Below, one piece after another: positions 26,743 to 35,175 of a stretch of DNA of 64,000 nucleotides. Source of the stretch: Gammaproteobacteria bacterium (GTDB lineage Bacteria > Pseudomonadota > Gammaproteobacteria > Natronospirales > REEB76). The stretch spans positions 62,001 to 126,000 of the forward strand of contig DASVOS010000010.1 of assembly GCA_036383255.1 (NCBI GenBank), written 5' to 3'. Position numbers and translations under genes: made by a program. The notes beneath the pieces were generated by a model, which was not told the origin of the DNA, made no database searches, and saw only the letters and a list, made by a program, of their open reading frames with translations. Positions within the stretch are counted from its first letter, which is position 1. Each line of letters starts with the position of its first letter.

Positions 26743-26928
26743 ATGGAACAGATCCGCATCCGGACGACCTTCCCCATCAGGAGAGTGCGGCTAGCACCCG
26801 ACTGGGGTTTCGAACGCGACTACTGCAACGGCATCTGCCGAGGCAGTTGCGTGTTCTCCACCTGTCCCCACCAGGGCATCCATAACCCCAGTGAGCAGTT
26901 GGAATTCGACTTCAACTCGCTGCACTGA
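26743..26928 (+). CDS. Small Cys-rich protein upstream of istA
   Basis: A 61-residue protein starting at the ATG with GGAG nine bases upstream. Four cysteines cluster in YCNGICRGSCVFSTCPHQG (about residues 27-45), a possible zinc or metal site. The tail is acidic and aromatic. It precedes istA by 84 bases on the same strand. No family is recognised. It could be an element-specific regulator. The alternative is that the open frame is fortuitous, but the cysteine spacing and ribosome binding site argue for a gene. Confidence 0.45.
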   Translation: MEQIRIRTTFPIRRVRLAPDWGFERDYCNGICRGSCVFSTCPHQGIHNPSEQLEFDFNSLH

Positions 26929-27012
26929 CCTTCGAGCAGACCCAAATGGAGCCCTCCGAGCTGGTGCATGCCAGCTCGGCAGGGTTTCCTTCACCCTCGG
27001 TGGGAGCCTGAG

Positions 27013-28536
27013 ATGAACAAGATACTGGAAGTCCTGCGGATGAAATCTGGGACGGAGCTGAGCGAGCGGCGGATCGGCGAGCTTCTCTCGCTGTCGCCGA
27101 CCACGGTCGCGAGGTATTGGAGAATCTTCAAGGACAAGGGCTATGACCTGGCTGAACTCGAGAAGCTCACCTACGAGGAGCTTGATCGCAAGTTCAATAG
27201 CGCCTTCCGTCGCCTGGTCCGCAAGCGCATGCCCGACTGGGACTACATCCACAGGGCGATGAAGCAGAAGTATGAAACCTTACAGCGACTCTGGGAGGAG
27301 TATTGCTTGGCGGGCCCTGGCGATGCCTACAGCCGCAGCCAATTCGGCGAACTCTACCGTAACGAGGTCATGAAGCTGGACGTGGTGATGCGTCAGACCC
27401 ACCTGGCCGGTCAGTGCATTTTCGTCGACTTCTGCGGCCAGACCGTGTCATGGACTGATCCAGAGACCGGCGTAGTCCATCAGATGCAGATCTTCATCGC
27501 AGTGATGGGATGCAGCAACTACACATTCATCCTGGCGGTCCCCGACCAATCCCTAAAGTCGTGGATCCACGCACACAACAAGATGTACGAGTTTTTCGGT
27601 GGAGTCGCCGAAGCGGTCACCTCGGACAACTTGAAGGCCGCGGTCATAAAAGCAGGCCGCGACATGAAGCTGAACAAGACCTACTTCGAGCTGGGGAAGC
27701 ATTACCGGACGATCATCCTGCCGGCCCGCCCCGGCAAACCCCGTGACAAGGCTAAGGTCGAGAGCGGCGTTCGCTTTGTGTACAGGGTCGTCCTGGCTGC
27801 ACTCAAGAACCGGAGCTTCTTCAGTCCGGAGGAGATCAACCAGAGCTTTGAGGAGCTTCTGGTCCGCTTGAACGAGAGGCCGTTCAAGCGGCTCCCTGGG
27901 TCCCGGAAGTCGTGGTTCGAGGATCTGGATAAGCCAGCCCTGCGCCCGTTGCCGGCAGAACCCTTCGAGTATGCGGAATGGCGTGCTCCCCAGAAGGTGC
28001 CGAACGACTATCACGTAATGGTCGACAAGCACTACTACTCGGTGCCTTGCGCCTTGATCCACAGCATCGTGGAGGCGCGGGTGACCCAGACAACTGTCGA
28101 GTTCTACCAGGGTGGTCGTCGGGTCGCCACACACGCGGTGAGCAATGTCATTGGGGGTCAGACCACGGCTCCGGAGCATCAGCCGCCGTCCCACCGCGCT
28201 TATGCGGAGCAGACGCCGGCCTTGTTCCAGGAGTGGGCCATGGGCATCGGTCCGGCCGCGCTCGCCGTGGTCCAGGAGCAGTTTGCGTCCAAGCCCCACA
28301 CCCAGATTGGTATCCGTGCCTGCGCACAGCTAAAGGGACTCGGACGCACCTATGGACCCGACCGTCTCGAGGCGGCGTGCCGGCGAGCCCAGGCCATCGA
28401 GTCCCTGACCGTCAAAAGCGTCCAGTCGATCCTGAAGAGCGGCAGGGACCAGATTCCGCCCGACGATGATCCCCTGCCGCCCCATTTGCCGCCGCATCAG
28501 AACATCCGTGGGTCCGACTACTACGCCGGGAGGTAA
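27013..28536 (+). CDS. istA: IS21-family transposase IstA
   Basis: A 507-residue protein. An N-terminal HTH (LSERRIGELLSLSPTTVARY, residues 16-35) is followed by the DDE core: D139 in IFVDFCGQ, D205 in TSDNLKAA and E250 in AKVESGVRF. A Mu-transposase-like C-terminal domain follows. The catalytic set is complete. The ATG at 27013 is preferred over an upstream frame extension because it begins directly at the HTH region. istB follows with a 3-base gap. It is the likely transposase of the inner element. Confidence 0.95.
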   Translation: MNKILEVLRMKSGTELSERRIGELLSLSPTTVARYWRIFKDKGYDLAELEKLTYEELDRKFNSAFRRLVRKRMPDWDYIHRAMKQKYETLQRLWEEYCLAGPGDAYSRSQFGELYRNEVMKLDVVMRQTHLAGQCIFVDFCGQTVSWTDPETGVVHQMQIFIAVMGCSNYTFILAVPDQSLKSWIHAHNKMYEFFGGVAEAVTSDNLKAAVIKAGRDMKLNKTYFELGKHYRTIILPARPGKPRDKAKVESGVRFVYRVVLAALKNRSFFSPEEINQSFEELLVRLNERPFKRLPGSRKSWFEDLDKPALRPLPAEPFEYAEWRAPQKVPNDYHVMVDKHYYSVPCALIHSIVEARVTQTTVEFYQGGRRVATHAVSNVIGGQTTAPEHQPPSHRAYAEQTPALFQEWAMGIGPAALAVVQEQFASKPHTQIGIRACAQLKGLGRTYGPDRLEAACRRAQAIESLTVKSVQSILKSGRDQIPPDDDPLPPHLPPHQNIRGSDYYAGR

Positions 28537-28539
28537 TCC

Positions 28540-29277
28540 ATGTCATTCGCTCAAGCTTGCGAGGTATTGAGGCGCCTGGGCCTACACGGGATGGCGCAGT
28601 CATTGGATGATTTGCAGGTCAACCCGGCCGCGCTCCGCGACTTGGCGCTGTCCGACCTAGTCATAAAACTCGGTGAGGGCGAGCAGAACCTGAGGAGCAC
28701 CCGGCGGCTGAAGCGCTTGCTGAAGGCCGCAGGGCTCCGCGGGGATGCCTACCCGGAGGACATCGACTATCGGGTGAAACGCGGACTCGATCGCCAGCTC
28801 ATGGCTGACCTGCTGTCGTGCGACTGGATCCGGAGGAAGCAGAACCTCTTCATCATCGGCCCGACAGGCGTTGGCAAGACATGGATTGCTGAAGCCATGG
28901 TGTCCCAGGCATGTCGCAATGGCATGCCGGCAGCCGTTTGGAGGGTCTCCAAACTCCTGTCGGCAATCAACGTCGGGCGCGGAGACGGCAGTGCGCCGAA
29001 GCTTCACCAGCGCCTGGCGAAGCTCGGCCTGCTGGTGCTGGACGACTGGGGACGTGTGCCACTGACGGTTCAGGCTCGTCATGACCTCTTGGAGCTTGTG
29101 GACGACCGGTGTGAGCGAGGGTCTATCGCCATCACCAGCCAGCACCCGGTCGATAAGTGGTACGACTGGCTCAACGACGCAACCGTCGCCGATGCTCTGT
29201 TGGATCGCATCGTTCACAAGGCCCACAAGATCAATCTTAAGGGGGACTCCATGCGGGCTCTCAAGGGCATGGGCTGA
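28540..29277 (+). CDS. istB: IS21-family helper ATPase IstB
   Basis: A 245-residue AAA+ ATPase with Walker A GPTGVGKT (about residues 107-114) and Walker B LLVLDDWG (about 167-174). It ends with the IstB pattern DALLDRIVHKAHKINLKGDS. It assists IstA in target capture and strand transfer. The length matches the family. It is coupled to istA and followed after 9 bases by the TOPRIM gene, suggesting one transcript. Confidence 0.95.
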   Translation: MSFAQACEVLRRLGLHGMAQSLDDLQVNPAALRDLALSDLVIKLGEGEQNLRSTRRLKRLLKAAGLRGDAYPEDIDYRVKRGLDRQLMADLLSCDWIRRKQNLFIIGPTGVGKTWIAEAMVSQACRNGMPAAVWRVSKLLSAINVGRGDGSAPKLHQRLAKLGLLVLDDWGRVPLTVQARHDLLELVDDRCERGSIAITSQHPVDKWYDWLNDATVADALLDRIVHKAHKINLKGDSMRALKGMG

Positions 29278-29286
29278 GGGAGACAC

Positions 29287-30231
29287 ATGCAACAAACAAC
29301 ACCTGTAACACCCGATCAGCGCCGCCGGGCAGCCATGGTGCCTCCGTACCGCGAACGAGGTGCGCCAACCCTGGATACCCCATTGGCCGATGAAGGGGAC
29401 TATTGCAGCAACCCCTTGGCGCCTGAGGACCAGCTCGCCCTGAATCAAGTGACTACCTACTTCACCAAGGCTATCCGCCGGAGCCTGCCAGGACAGCAGT
29501 TCCTCAGGCGTCTGGGGCTCAATGACCCGGAGGTGATCACCGCGTTCAAGCTGGGCTATTCGGACAGGACTCTCTGCCATCGCTTGGGGGATCCGAGAAC
29601 CGTGGCAGGAGGAACTCTGCGCGGCCGGATGCAGCGGCTCGGGATCCTGCGGCCCAGCGGGCATGAGCTATTCCGAGGGTCACTCGTGGTCCCAATCCTC
29701 AATGAGCGAGGGGACACTGAGGACATGTATGGGCACAAGTCCTCATATAAGCAGCGCTACATGACTCCGCTCCATGTCTCGTTGTTCGATCCGCCCCGCG
29801 GCGTGTTCAACATCCGAGGCATCAAGGGCCATGAAGAGATTGTGCTTTGCGGAGTCCCCATCGATGCCCTCACGTTGTGGTGCCACGGGGTAAAGAATGT
29901 GACCACCACTCTGGGTGTTAAGGGGCTAACGGTCGAGCACTTGGATACCTTTGCCAGGTTCGGGGTAAAGCGCGTCGTTATCGCGTTCGAACGTACCAAG
30001 ATGGGTGATGACGAAGCCCGATACGTAGCCCAGGCCCTGGATGCCATGCGGATCGATGTGCGGAGGATGGATCTGCCAAGTGGCTTGGATGTGAACACCT
30101 ATAGCCGGCTGAGGTATCCGACCAAGGGCAGTCTCCAGGACATGGTCCGCGATTCCCACGAGTTCCGCCAGACCTATATCAACCTACGGGAGAACATGGA
30201 ATGCCGAAGGGCACAAAAGCGCTCTCATTGA
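29287..30231 (+). CDS. TOPRIM-domain (primase-like) protein
   Basis: A 314-residue protein. The N-terminal part (about 50-145) resembles the DnaG-type catalytic-core entry, with QQFLRRLGLNDPEVITAFKL and LVVPILNERGDTEDMYG. The C-terminal part is a TOPRIM fold: EEIVLCGVPIDALTLWCHG stands where DnaG has the acidic 'EG..D' region, and RVVIAFERTKMGDDEA fits the DxD segment. The first acidic motif is altered (CGVPIDA), so activity is uncertain. It lacks an obvious zinc finger. It overlaps the recombinase gene by 31 bases and follows istB closely, so it belongs to the mobility block of the element. Confidence 0.7.
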   Translation: MQQTTPVTPDQRRRAAMVPPYRERGAPTLDTPLADEGDYCSNPLAPEDQLALNQVTTYFTKAIRRSLPGQQFLRRLGLNDPEVITAFKLGYSDRTLCHRLGDPRTVAGGTLRGRMQRLGILRPSGHELFRGSLVVPILNERGDTEDMYGHKSSYKQRYMTPLHVSLFDPPRGVFNIRGIKGHEEIVLCGVPIDALTLWCHGVKNVTTTLGVKGLTVEHLDTFARFGVKRVVIAFERTKMGDDEARYVAQALDAMRIDVRRMDLPSGLDVNTYSRLRYPTKGSLQDMVRDSHEFRQTYINLRENMECRRAQKRSH

Positions 30232-31160
30232 TCAGAGGTCTTGAGCTGCATATCGAGGACTGCATGGCCCGCGGCCAGAGCACACGCACGGCCGAGGGCA
30301 AGCGCTATGTCTTGAGCGGATTTATAGCTTGGTGTCTTACACAAGAGATCACCCTGGTCCAACAAGTGACTATCCAGGTCCTGGAGGCTTATCGGAAGTA
30401 TTTATTCCAGTACCGGCAGCCCAATAACAAAAAGCCTCTAGACATCGCTACTCAGCGTAACCGGCTGACGGATGTGGTGATGTATTTCAGGCGGCTTAGG
30501 AAGACAGGCTATATCAGGAAGGACCCGGGACACGAGTTCGAGATGCCCTACGTGCCGCGGCGCCCGCCTCAAGCTTATCTCTCTGTCGAGGAAATCGAAG
30601 CCATCTGCCGGCTGCCACTGCTCTATGGAATCAAAGGCTGCCGGGACAGGACAATTATCGAAGTCCACTTCGCCACTGGAATCCGTCGGGCCGAGGTGGC
30701 CAATCTCGATATCTCCGATATCGACTTCAAAGAAGAGATCGTCATCGTCCGACAGGGCAAGGGACGACGGGACAGACGGGTTCCCATAGCTAAGCGGGCG
30801 TTGGCCTGGGTGAAGTTCTACGTGAAGCATATCCGGCCGAGATTCGCCCGAGTCGACTCGGGGAATGCGCTGTTCCTCACAGATCGTGGCAAGCGCTTCG
30901 AACCCCGGAAGCTCGGAGAGCGCACATCCCGCTACGTGAAGCTCGCTGGCATCAACAAGCGGGGCGGGTCAACCCTGTTCCGGCACAGCACTGCCACGCT
31001 GATGCTGGACAATGGCGCTGATATACGGCACGTCCAGGAGATGATGGGCCACGCGGATATTAAGAACACCCAAATCTACACACACGTCGCTATCGGCAAG
31101 CTGAAGGAGGTCTATAAGCGAACTCACCCCGCGGCACAAACTGGGGTGCTACATGGATAG
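30201..31160 (+). CDS. Tyrosine recombinase (XerC/D-like)
   Basis: A 319-residue integrase with a SAM-like N-terminal core-binding domain (about 10-105) and a catalytic domain (about 125-305). Catalytic residues are Arg in TGIRRAEV, Lys in QGKGRRDR, the box TLFRHSTAT, His in MMGHADI and Tyr in TQIYTHV. The first His of the usual HxLRH box appears as Thr. The start lies inside the TOPRIM gene. With an IS21 transposase already present, this enzyme may resolve cointegrates or act in a second mobility route. That role is inferred. Confidence 0.9.
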   Translation: MPKGTKALSLIRGLELHIEDCMARGQSTRTAEGKRYVLSGFIAWCLTQEITLVQQVTIQVLEAYRKYLFQYRQPNNKKPLDIATQRNRLTDVVMYFRRLRKTGYIRKDPGHEFEMPYVPRRPPQAYLSVEEIEAICRLPLLYGIKGCRDRTIIEVHFATGIRRAEVANLDISDIDFKEEIVIVRQGKGRRDRRVPIAKRALAWVKFYVKHIRPRFARVDSGNALFLTDRGKRFEPRKLGERTSRYVKLAGINKRGGSTLFRHSTATLMLDNGADIRHVQEMMGHADIKNTQIYTHVAIGKLKEVYKRTHPAAQTGVLHG

Positions 31161-31200
31161 TTAACTCATGAAGGCAGTGCAGGATGGGCGAGCCGCAGTT

Positions 31201-32109
31201 CTAGAGGGCTCGTACATTCAGGGCGGAAGTTATTTTCTTAGACTCTTCCCTTGCGAGGCGCTGGCAATTCTCCACTTCGGCAAGATTTGTTAGATGCAGC
31301 TGCTTACGTTCAGGAGGAATGGCATCATCGCTTAAGTCGAGATTGAGGTTGCGGATATAATAATAGGCAAGCGCTGCTCTAGTTGTGATAGTTCGTACCC
31401 CATTTACCATTCCAAAATCTCGTTCAATCGTAGCTCGTTGTGCATCATTGAGTTTTGGGTGCGCGACAAGTTTCAAATCAACAAGCTTTATCCATTCGAT
31501 GTCGTTAGAGGGATTAGTGTCGACGGGACGGCTGTCATTAACAGAAATGATTCGTGAAATCACAAAATCACGATACTCCTGTCGGGAGACACACCATGCA
31601 CGGGCATGCCAGCGGTGACCATCGAAACCCAGTCCATGCGGTACTATCGTCCGCGTCTGCGTACCTTTGTTGATCGATTGATAAACAACATCTAACGCTA
31701 AGCGGCCATCGATAGCTCTCAGAACGGTTCTTAGAATTTCTGGCTCAACATTGCGTAAAACCATTTGCATCACTGCAGCAGGTGGGGGGCTTCCAAACCA
31801 GGTGTCCACTGCAGAGATAGCGCTGTTTAGGATGGCATCCAGCTGACGTAAGTAACGATCGGCGGAAAGCTTCAGGTACTTCGGCTGAAACCCAGGTTTG
31901 GGTAAGTAGGCCTTCTCATTTTTGTCGTATTCGATATTTTCTGGGGCTGCTTCGACGTATGCCCTCAGGTCCAAAGAAGCCTGTGGGGTGGAAACCCCAA
32001 ATCTCTCTTCCAGGTCGCTTCGGTTAACCCGCCCGACCCAATATGCCCGCCATTCGATGAACTCGAACTTCTGGGCCACCCCCCACCGGACGTCCTCTCT
32101 TTCAGCCAT
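31201..32109 (-). CDS. capW: CapW-like WYL-domain transcriptional regulator
   Basis: A 302-residue protein. An N-terminal winged HTH (SDLEERFGVSTPQASLDLRA) is followed by a WYL domain (about 125-220, with IVPHGLGFDGHRWHARAWC and FVISRI) and a C-terminal extension. CapW proteins repress CBASS operons and release them after a damage or infection signal. It is divergent from the ubiquitin-like/CBASS operon. An inverted repeat with the right position to be its operator overlaps the -35 box of that operon. The call is strengthened by context. Confidence 0.85.
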   Translation of the reverse strand: MAEREDVRWGVAQKFEFIEWRAYWVGRVNRSDLEERFGVSTPQASLDLRAYVEAAPENIEYDKNEKAYLPKPGFQPKYLKLSADRYLRQLDAILNSAISAVDTWFGSPPPAAVMQMVLRNVEPEILRTVLRAIDGRLALDVVYQSINKGTQTRTIVPHGLGFDGHRWHARAWCVSRQEYRDFVISRIISVNDSRPVDTNPSNDIEWIKLVDLKLVAHPKLNDAQRATIERDFGMVNGVRTITTRAALAYYYIRNLNLDLSDDAIPPERKQLHLTNLAEVENCQRLAREESKKITSALNVRAL

Positions 32110-32116
32110 AAAAGTT

Positions 32117-32158
32117 ATACCTATCGGTATTGACTAGCATAAAAATTACCTGTATATT
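32117..32158 (+). promoter_or_regulatory. Promoter and probable CapW operator of the Ubl-CBASS operon
   Basis: TTGACT (32130-32135) and TATATT (32153-32158) are spaced by 17 bp, a strong sigma-70 promoter reading right. The inverted repeat ATACC-TATC-GGTAT (32117-32130) touches the -35 box. A weaker related stretch, ATTACCTGTAT (32145-32155), lies before the -10. Repressor binding here would block transcription. Confidence 0.7.
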
Positions 32159-32269
32159 ACAACATAAGCCCCCGATATAGGCGGGGAATCTTCCCGGAAA
32201 AGAGCCATCCGGGGCTCCATTTGGCTCAGCTGGCCCGGCAAGGGGCAAAGGCGAAGTGAGGCCATAGCC

Positions 32270-32548
32270 ATGATAAGCGCAAACCCTGATCAGAATGCAG
32301 GAAAGCAGGGGGGCAACCCGCCCGCAACCGAGCATAAGTTAACGATTTTCGTCGATGGCAATCCCCATCAGGTTCGGCCTGGGCAGTGGAAGGTCAGCGA
32401 CCTGAAAGCCCAAGTAGGCGTCGATCCGGCCAAGGTGCTTGCGGAGATTACTCCGCACGGCCTGAAGGATCTCGACGACGGCGAGGAGATCACCGTGCAT
32501 CAGGACGAAAAGTTCATGACGCACGCGCGTACTGGAGGGTCATCGTAA
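32270..32548 (+). CDS. Ubiquitin-like protein (multiubiquitin/Bil-type)
   Basis: A 92-residue protein with a flexible N-terminus and one beta-grasp domain (about 22-84): HKLTIFVDGNPHQV, then KVSDLKAQVGVDPAKVL, then DLDDGEEITVHQ. The C-terminus is TGG followed by two Ser, so removal of two residues would expose a Gly-Gly end for conjugation. It is the first gene of a Ubl-E2-JAMM-E1 set, the gene content and order of the Bil/Bub antiviral conjugation operons. It has one domain rather than two. Its stop overlaps the start of the E2-like gene (TAATG). Confidence 0.75.
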   Translation: MISANPDQNAGKQGGNPPATEHKLTIFVDGNPHQVRPGQWKVSDLKAQVGVDPAKVLAEITPHGLKDLDDGEEITVHQDEKFMTHARTGGSS

Positions 32549-32922
32549 TGGCCGCCGCTCCTGAGGCCATCGCCATGAGTGCAGGAGCGGATCTTCCCGC
32601 AGAACTGGTGCTGATCGCGCAGCTCTGCGGGGGGCAGGTCCAGTACATCAATGAGGGCGAACGCCGTTATATTCATATGACGGAGTTGCACTTTTACGTC
32701 CGTGGCGAACAAAAAGTAATGGATGCACTCCTGTGCCTGAACTATCCGAACCCGACCTACCCCACGAAGCTATACCTGCCGACTAATCTCGGTCTAGGTT
32801 TGAATTGGAACGAGAATGCTTACATTCTCGCGAAGCAGTGGTTTACATGGTCGTGGAAGGATGTCTCTCCTAACCAGCCGCCAATTGCCATCTTGGCTGA
32901 GCACCTGCGGGCCTTTCGATGA
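32548..32922 (+). CDS. E2-like (UBC-fold) protein
   Basis: A 124-residue protein recognised mainly by context and by the E2-like run LCLNYPNPTYPTKLYLP, which parallels the P-x-Y-P strand of UBC folds. After this strand, where active E2 enzymes carry the catalytic Cys, the sequence NLGLGLNWNENAYILAKQW has none. The only cysteines are C27 and C63. Either C63 is used or the enzyme works by a different route. It starts with GGAGGG upstream and overlaps the JAMM gene by 4 bases (ATGA). Confidence 0.6.
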   Translation: MAAAPEAIAMSAGADLPAELVLIAQLCGGQVQYINEGERRYIHMTELHFYVRGEQKVMDALLCLNYPNPTYPTKLYLPTNLGLGLNWNENAYILAKQWFTWSWKDVSPNQPPIAILAEHLRAFR

Positions 32923-33422
32923 GAACGATTTTTAGAATAACCGACCAGATGATAGGTGAGATTCGCCGTGACCTGCAACGTCCTCACGACTTCGCTGCTG
33001 AGCGCGTTGGCTTTATTTCCGTTCGGGCAGATCAGACGGCTTCAAATCTCCTGCTAATAGGTGAGGGCTATCATCCGGTCGCGGACGAAGAGTACGTCGA
33101 CGACGCGAGCGTTGGTGCGATGATGGGACAGGAGGCAATCCGCAAGGCATTAGACATTGCGTTGTTAAAGCCGGTCGGAATGTTTCATGTGCACCTGCAC
33201 TCGCACCGAGGACGTCCGCGTTTCAGTCCTACAGATGTTCGGGAACAGCGTAAGTTCGTTCCCGATTTCTTTAAAGTTCGTCCGCATCCACATGGAGCCA
33301 TAGTCTTAAGTTTCAATCAGCAGTATGGAACCGTCTGGATGGGACCCACGCGGACCACGCCAATCTCGGAATTCAATATTATTGGGCCTCGGTTTTCGGC
33401 AGACATATTGGAAAAATTCTGA
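32919..33422 (+). CDS. JAB/MPN (JAMM) metallopeptidase
   Basis: A 167-residue MPN-domain protein. The zinc site is readable as E28, the H92-L-H94-S-H96 cluster, S103 and D106 (FSPTD), matching the JAMM pattern within one residue of spacing. In ubiquitin-like operons this enzyme trims the C-terminal tail of the Ubl or removes it from targets. The two extra Ser after Gly-Gly in the neighbouring Ubl are a natural substrate. It overlaps both neighbours by a few bases, so translation is coupled. Confidence 0.85.
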   Translation: MRTIFRITDQMIGEIRRDLQRPHDFAAERVGFISVRADQTASNLLLIGEGYHPVADEEYVDDASVGAMMGQEAIRKALDIALLKPVGMFHVHLHSHRGRPRFSPTDVREQRKFVPDFFKVRPHPHGAIVLSFNQQYGTVWMGPTRTTPISEFNIIGPRFSADILEKF

Positions 33423-34240
33423 TGAGCTATCAGAGTGACTTCAGTCGACAGCAATTTTTGGGCGATGACTCAGAGCGCATTCTGCGAGAAACGCGGGTCA
33501 CCATAGTAGGGTTGGGTGGAGGCGGTTCTCATATTGCGCAGCAGCTTGCGCACCTGGGGGTAGGCCATATTCGTCTCATCGATCCACAGCGGATTGATGC
33601 AAGCAATTTGAATCGGCTGATTGGAGCTACCGCACAGGACGTTGAACAAGAAACGCCCAAGGTCGAGATTGCCCAGCGCCTAATCAAGGGTATTCGGCCT
33701 TGGGTGAAGGTTGAAATGGCACAAAGCGAATGGCAAGCCGCCGCTTCGCTGATAAAGGATACCCACGTCCTATTTGGTTGCGTAGACGGATATATGCAAC
33801 GTAGCTATCTAGAAGCCGCTGCGCGCCGATATTGCCTTCCGTACATCGATATAGGCATGGATGTTACCAAGCTGGAAGAACGGCATTATGCCGTTGCAGG
33901 ACAAATGATCGTGTCCTTGCCTGGACGCCCATGCATGCGGTGTCTTGGGTTTCTTACGCAGCAACGACTGGACCAGGAAGAAGATGACTACGGAGATGCC
34001 GGCATAAATCCACAAGTGGTGTGGACCAATGGCACCCTTGCGTCTCTGGCCGTAGGGGCATTCGTTCGACTGGTTTGCCCGTGGGCGCCGTTCAAATATG
34101 ACTATGAGTGGTTGGAGTTGGATGGCAATAGCCAGCAGGTGACTTCTAGCAGGCAGCCTGACTACATGCCGAAACACCCATGTACACACTACAACCAATG
34201 TGATGTAGGTGACCCGTTTTTTAGGTGGAAGACAATCTAA
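33422..34240 (+). CDS. E1-like ThiF-family adenylyltransferase
   Basis: A 272-residue Rossmann-fold E1-like enzyme. The ATP site begins VTIVGLGGGGSHIAQQLAHL (about residues 23-42), followed by DPQRIDASNLNR. Zinc-binding pairs are CMRC (about 178-181) and CTHYNQC near the end. It should adenylate the Ubl C-terminus. It is a stand-alone single-domain protein, unlike the E1-E2 fusion Cap2 of type II CBASS. It is the last gene of the conjugation set, 62 bases before the first CD-NTase, with no terminator between. Confidence 0.9.
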   Translation: MSYQSDFSRQQFLGDDSERILRETRVTIVGLGGGGSHIAQQLAHLGVGHIRLIDPQRIDASNLNRLIGATAQDVEQETPKVEIAQRLIKGIRPWVKVEMAQSEWQAAASLIKDTHVLFGCVDGYMQRSYLEAAARRYCLPYIDIGMDVTKLEERHYAVAGQMIVSLPGRPCMRCLGFLTQQRLDQEEDDYGDAGINPQVVWTNGTLASLAVGAFVRLVCPWAPFKYDYEWLELDGNSQQVTSSRQPDYMPKHPCTHYNQCDVGDPFFRWKTI

Positions 34241-34302
34241 AGTGGGTTCGCAATCGCAAGCTTAGAGTAACTCTTTTCATTTTTGAGGGATTGGGATCTT
34301 AA

Positions 34303-35175
34303 ATGCCACGCACAATCGAGGAAGGCTTCCGCGACTTCCTGCCAAAACTTACACCTAGCTCTTGGGAATCCGAAGCCGCCAAGAGCCATCGCGCCTCGAT
34401 CGAGGCCTGTTTGTCCAATAACTTTGGACTGAACCGTTTTACGCGTATTGGCTCGTTCGGTAATGGCACCAGTATTTCGGGATACAGCGATGTCGACTAC
34501 ATGGCATGTCTTCCAAGCCAATCTCTGAGTATTAACTCCGCCACTGCTCTAACTAAGGTACGCAATGCCTTGGATGTTCGATTTCCAAACACGGGCGTAC
34601 ACGTGTCATGCCCAGCGGTTGTTGTACCGTTCGGTTCAACCTCATCGGAACAAACGGAAGTAGTTCCAGGAGACTACCGCCACGAGAGCAACGGATATTC
34701 GGTCTACGAGATCGCAGACGGCGCTGGCGGCTGGATGAAGGCGGCGCCTGATGCTCACAATGAATACGTCAGGTCGATAGACAAGAAATTGAGCGGGAAG
34801 GTTAAGCCTCTAATCAGATTTATTAAGGCCTGGAAATACTACCGAGACGTGCCAATCTCGTCATTCTATTTGGAGCTGCGAGTCGCCAAGTACGCTAATG
34901 GGGAAAAATCGATTGTCTACGACATTGATGTGGCCAGGGTTCTCCGTGAATTGGATTCCAATGGGCTTGCGGACATGCAAGACCCTATGGGGATATCTGG
35001 CTATATCCCTGCTTGTAGCTCGTTGGCTCAAAAGCAAGATGCGCTATCAAAGTTGGCAACCGCTACGTCTCGTGCCGACAAAGCAAGGACGGCGGCAAGC
35101 CAGGAAAAGATCTCGGATGCTTTTGATTGGTGGCGTCTGCTCTACGATTACAACTTCCCCACGTACTATCTCTAA
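34303..35175 (+). CDS. CD-NTase A of the Ubl-associated CBASS
   Basis: A 290-residue cyclase with G50-S51 and D63/D65 (YSDVDYM). The third acidic position appears as E119 (TEVVPG) rather than Asp, a tolerated but noteworthy change. It ends PTYYL, without the Gly end used for conjugation in type II CBASS. The S-4TM gene begins on the very next base after its stop. It is less similar to the two other S-4TM-linked cyclases than those are to each other, so the operon holds two distinct cyclases. Confidence 0.85.
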   Translation: MPRTIEEGFRDFLPKLTPSSWESEAAKSHRASIEACLSNNFGLNRFTRIGSFGNGTSISGYSDVDYMACLPSQSLSINSATALTKVRNALDVRFPNTGVHVSCPAVVVPFGSTSSEQTEVVPGDYRHESNGYSVYEIADGAGGWMKAAPDAHNEYVRSIDKKLSGKVKPLIRFIKAWKYYRDVPISSFYLELRVAKYANGEKSIVYDIDVARVLRELDSNGLADMQDPMGISGYIPACSSLAQKQDALSKLATATSRADKARTAASQEKISDAFDWWRLLYDYNFPTYYL

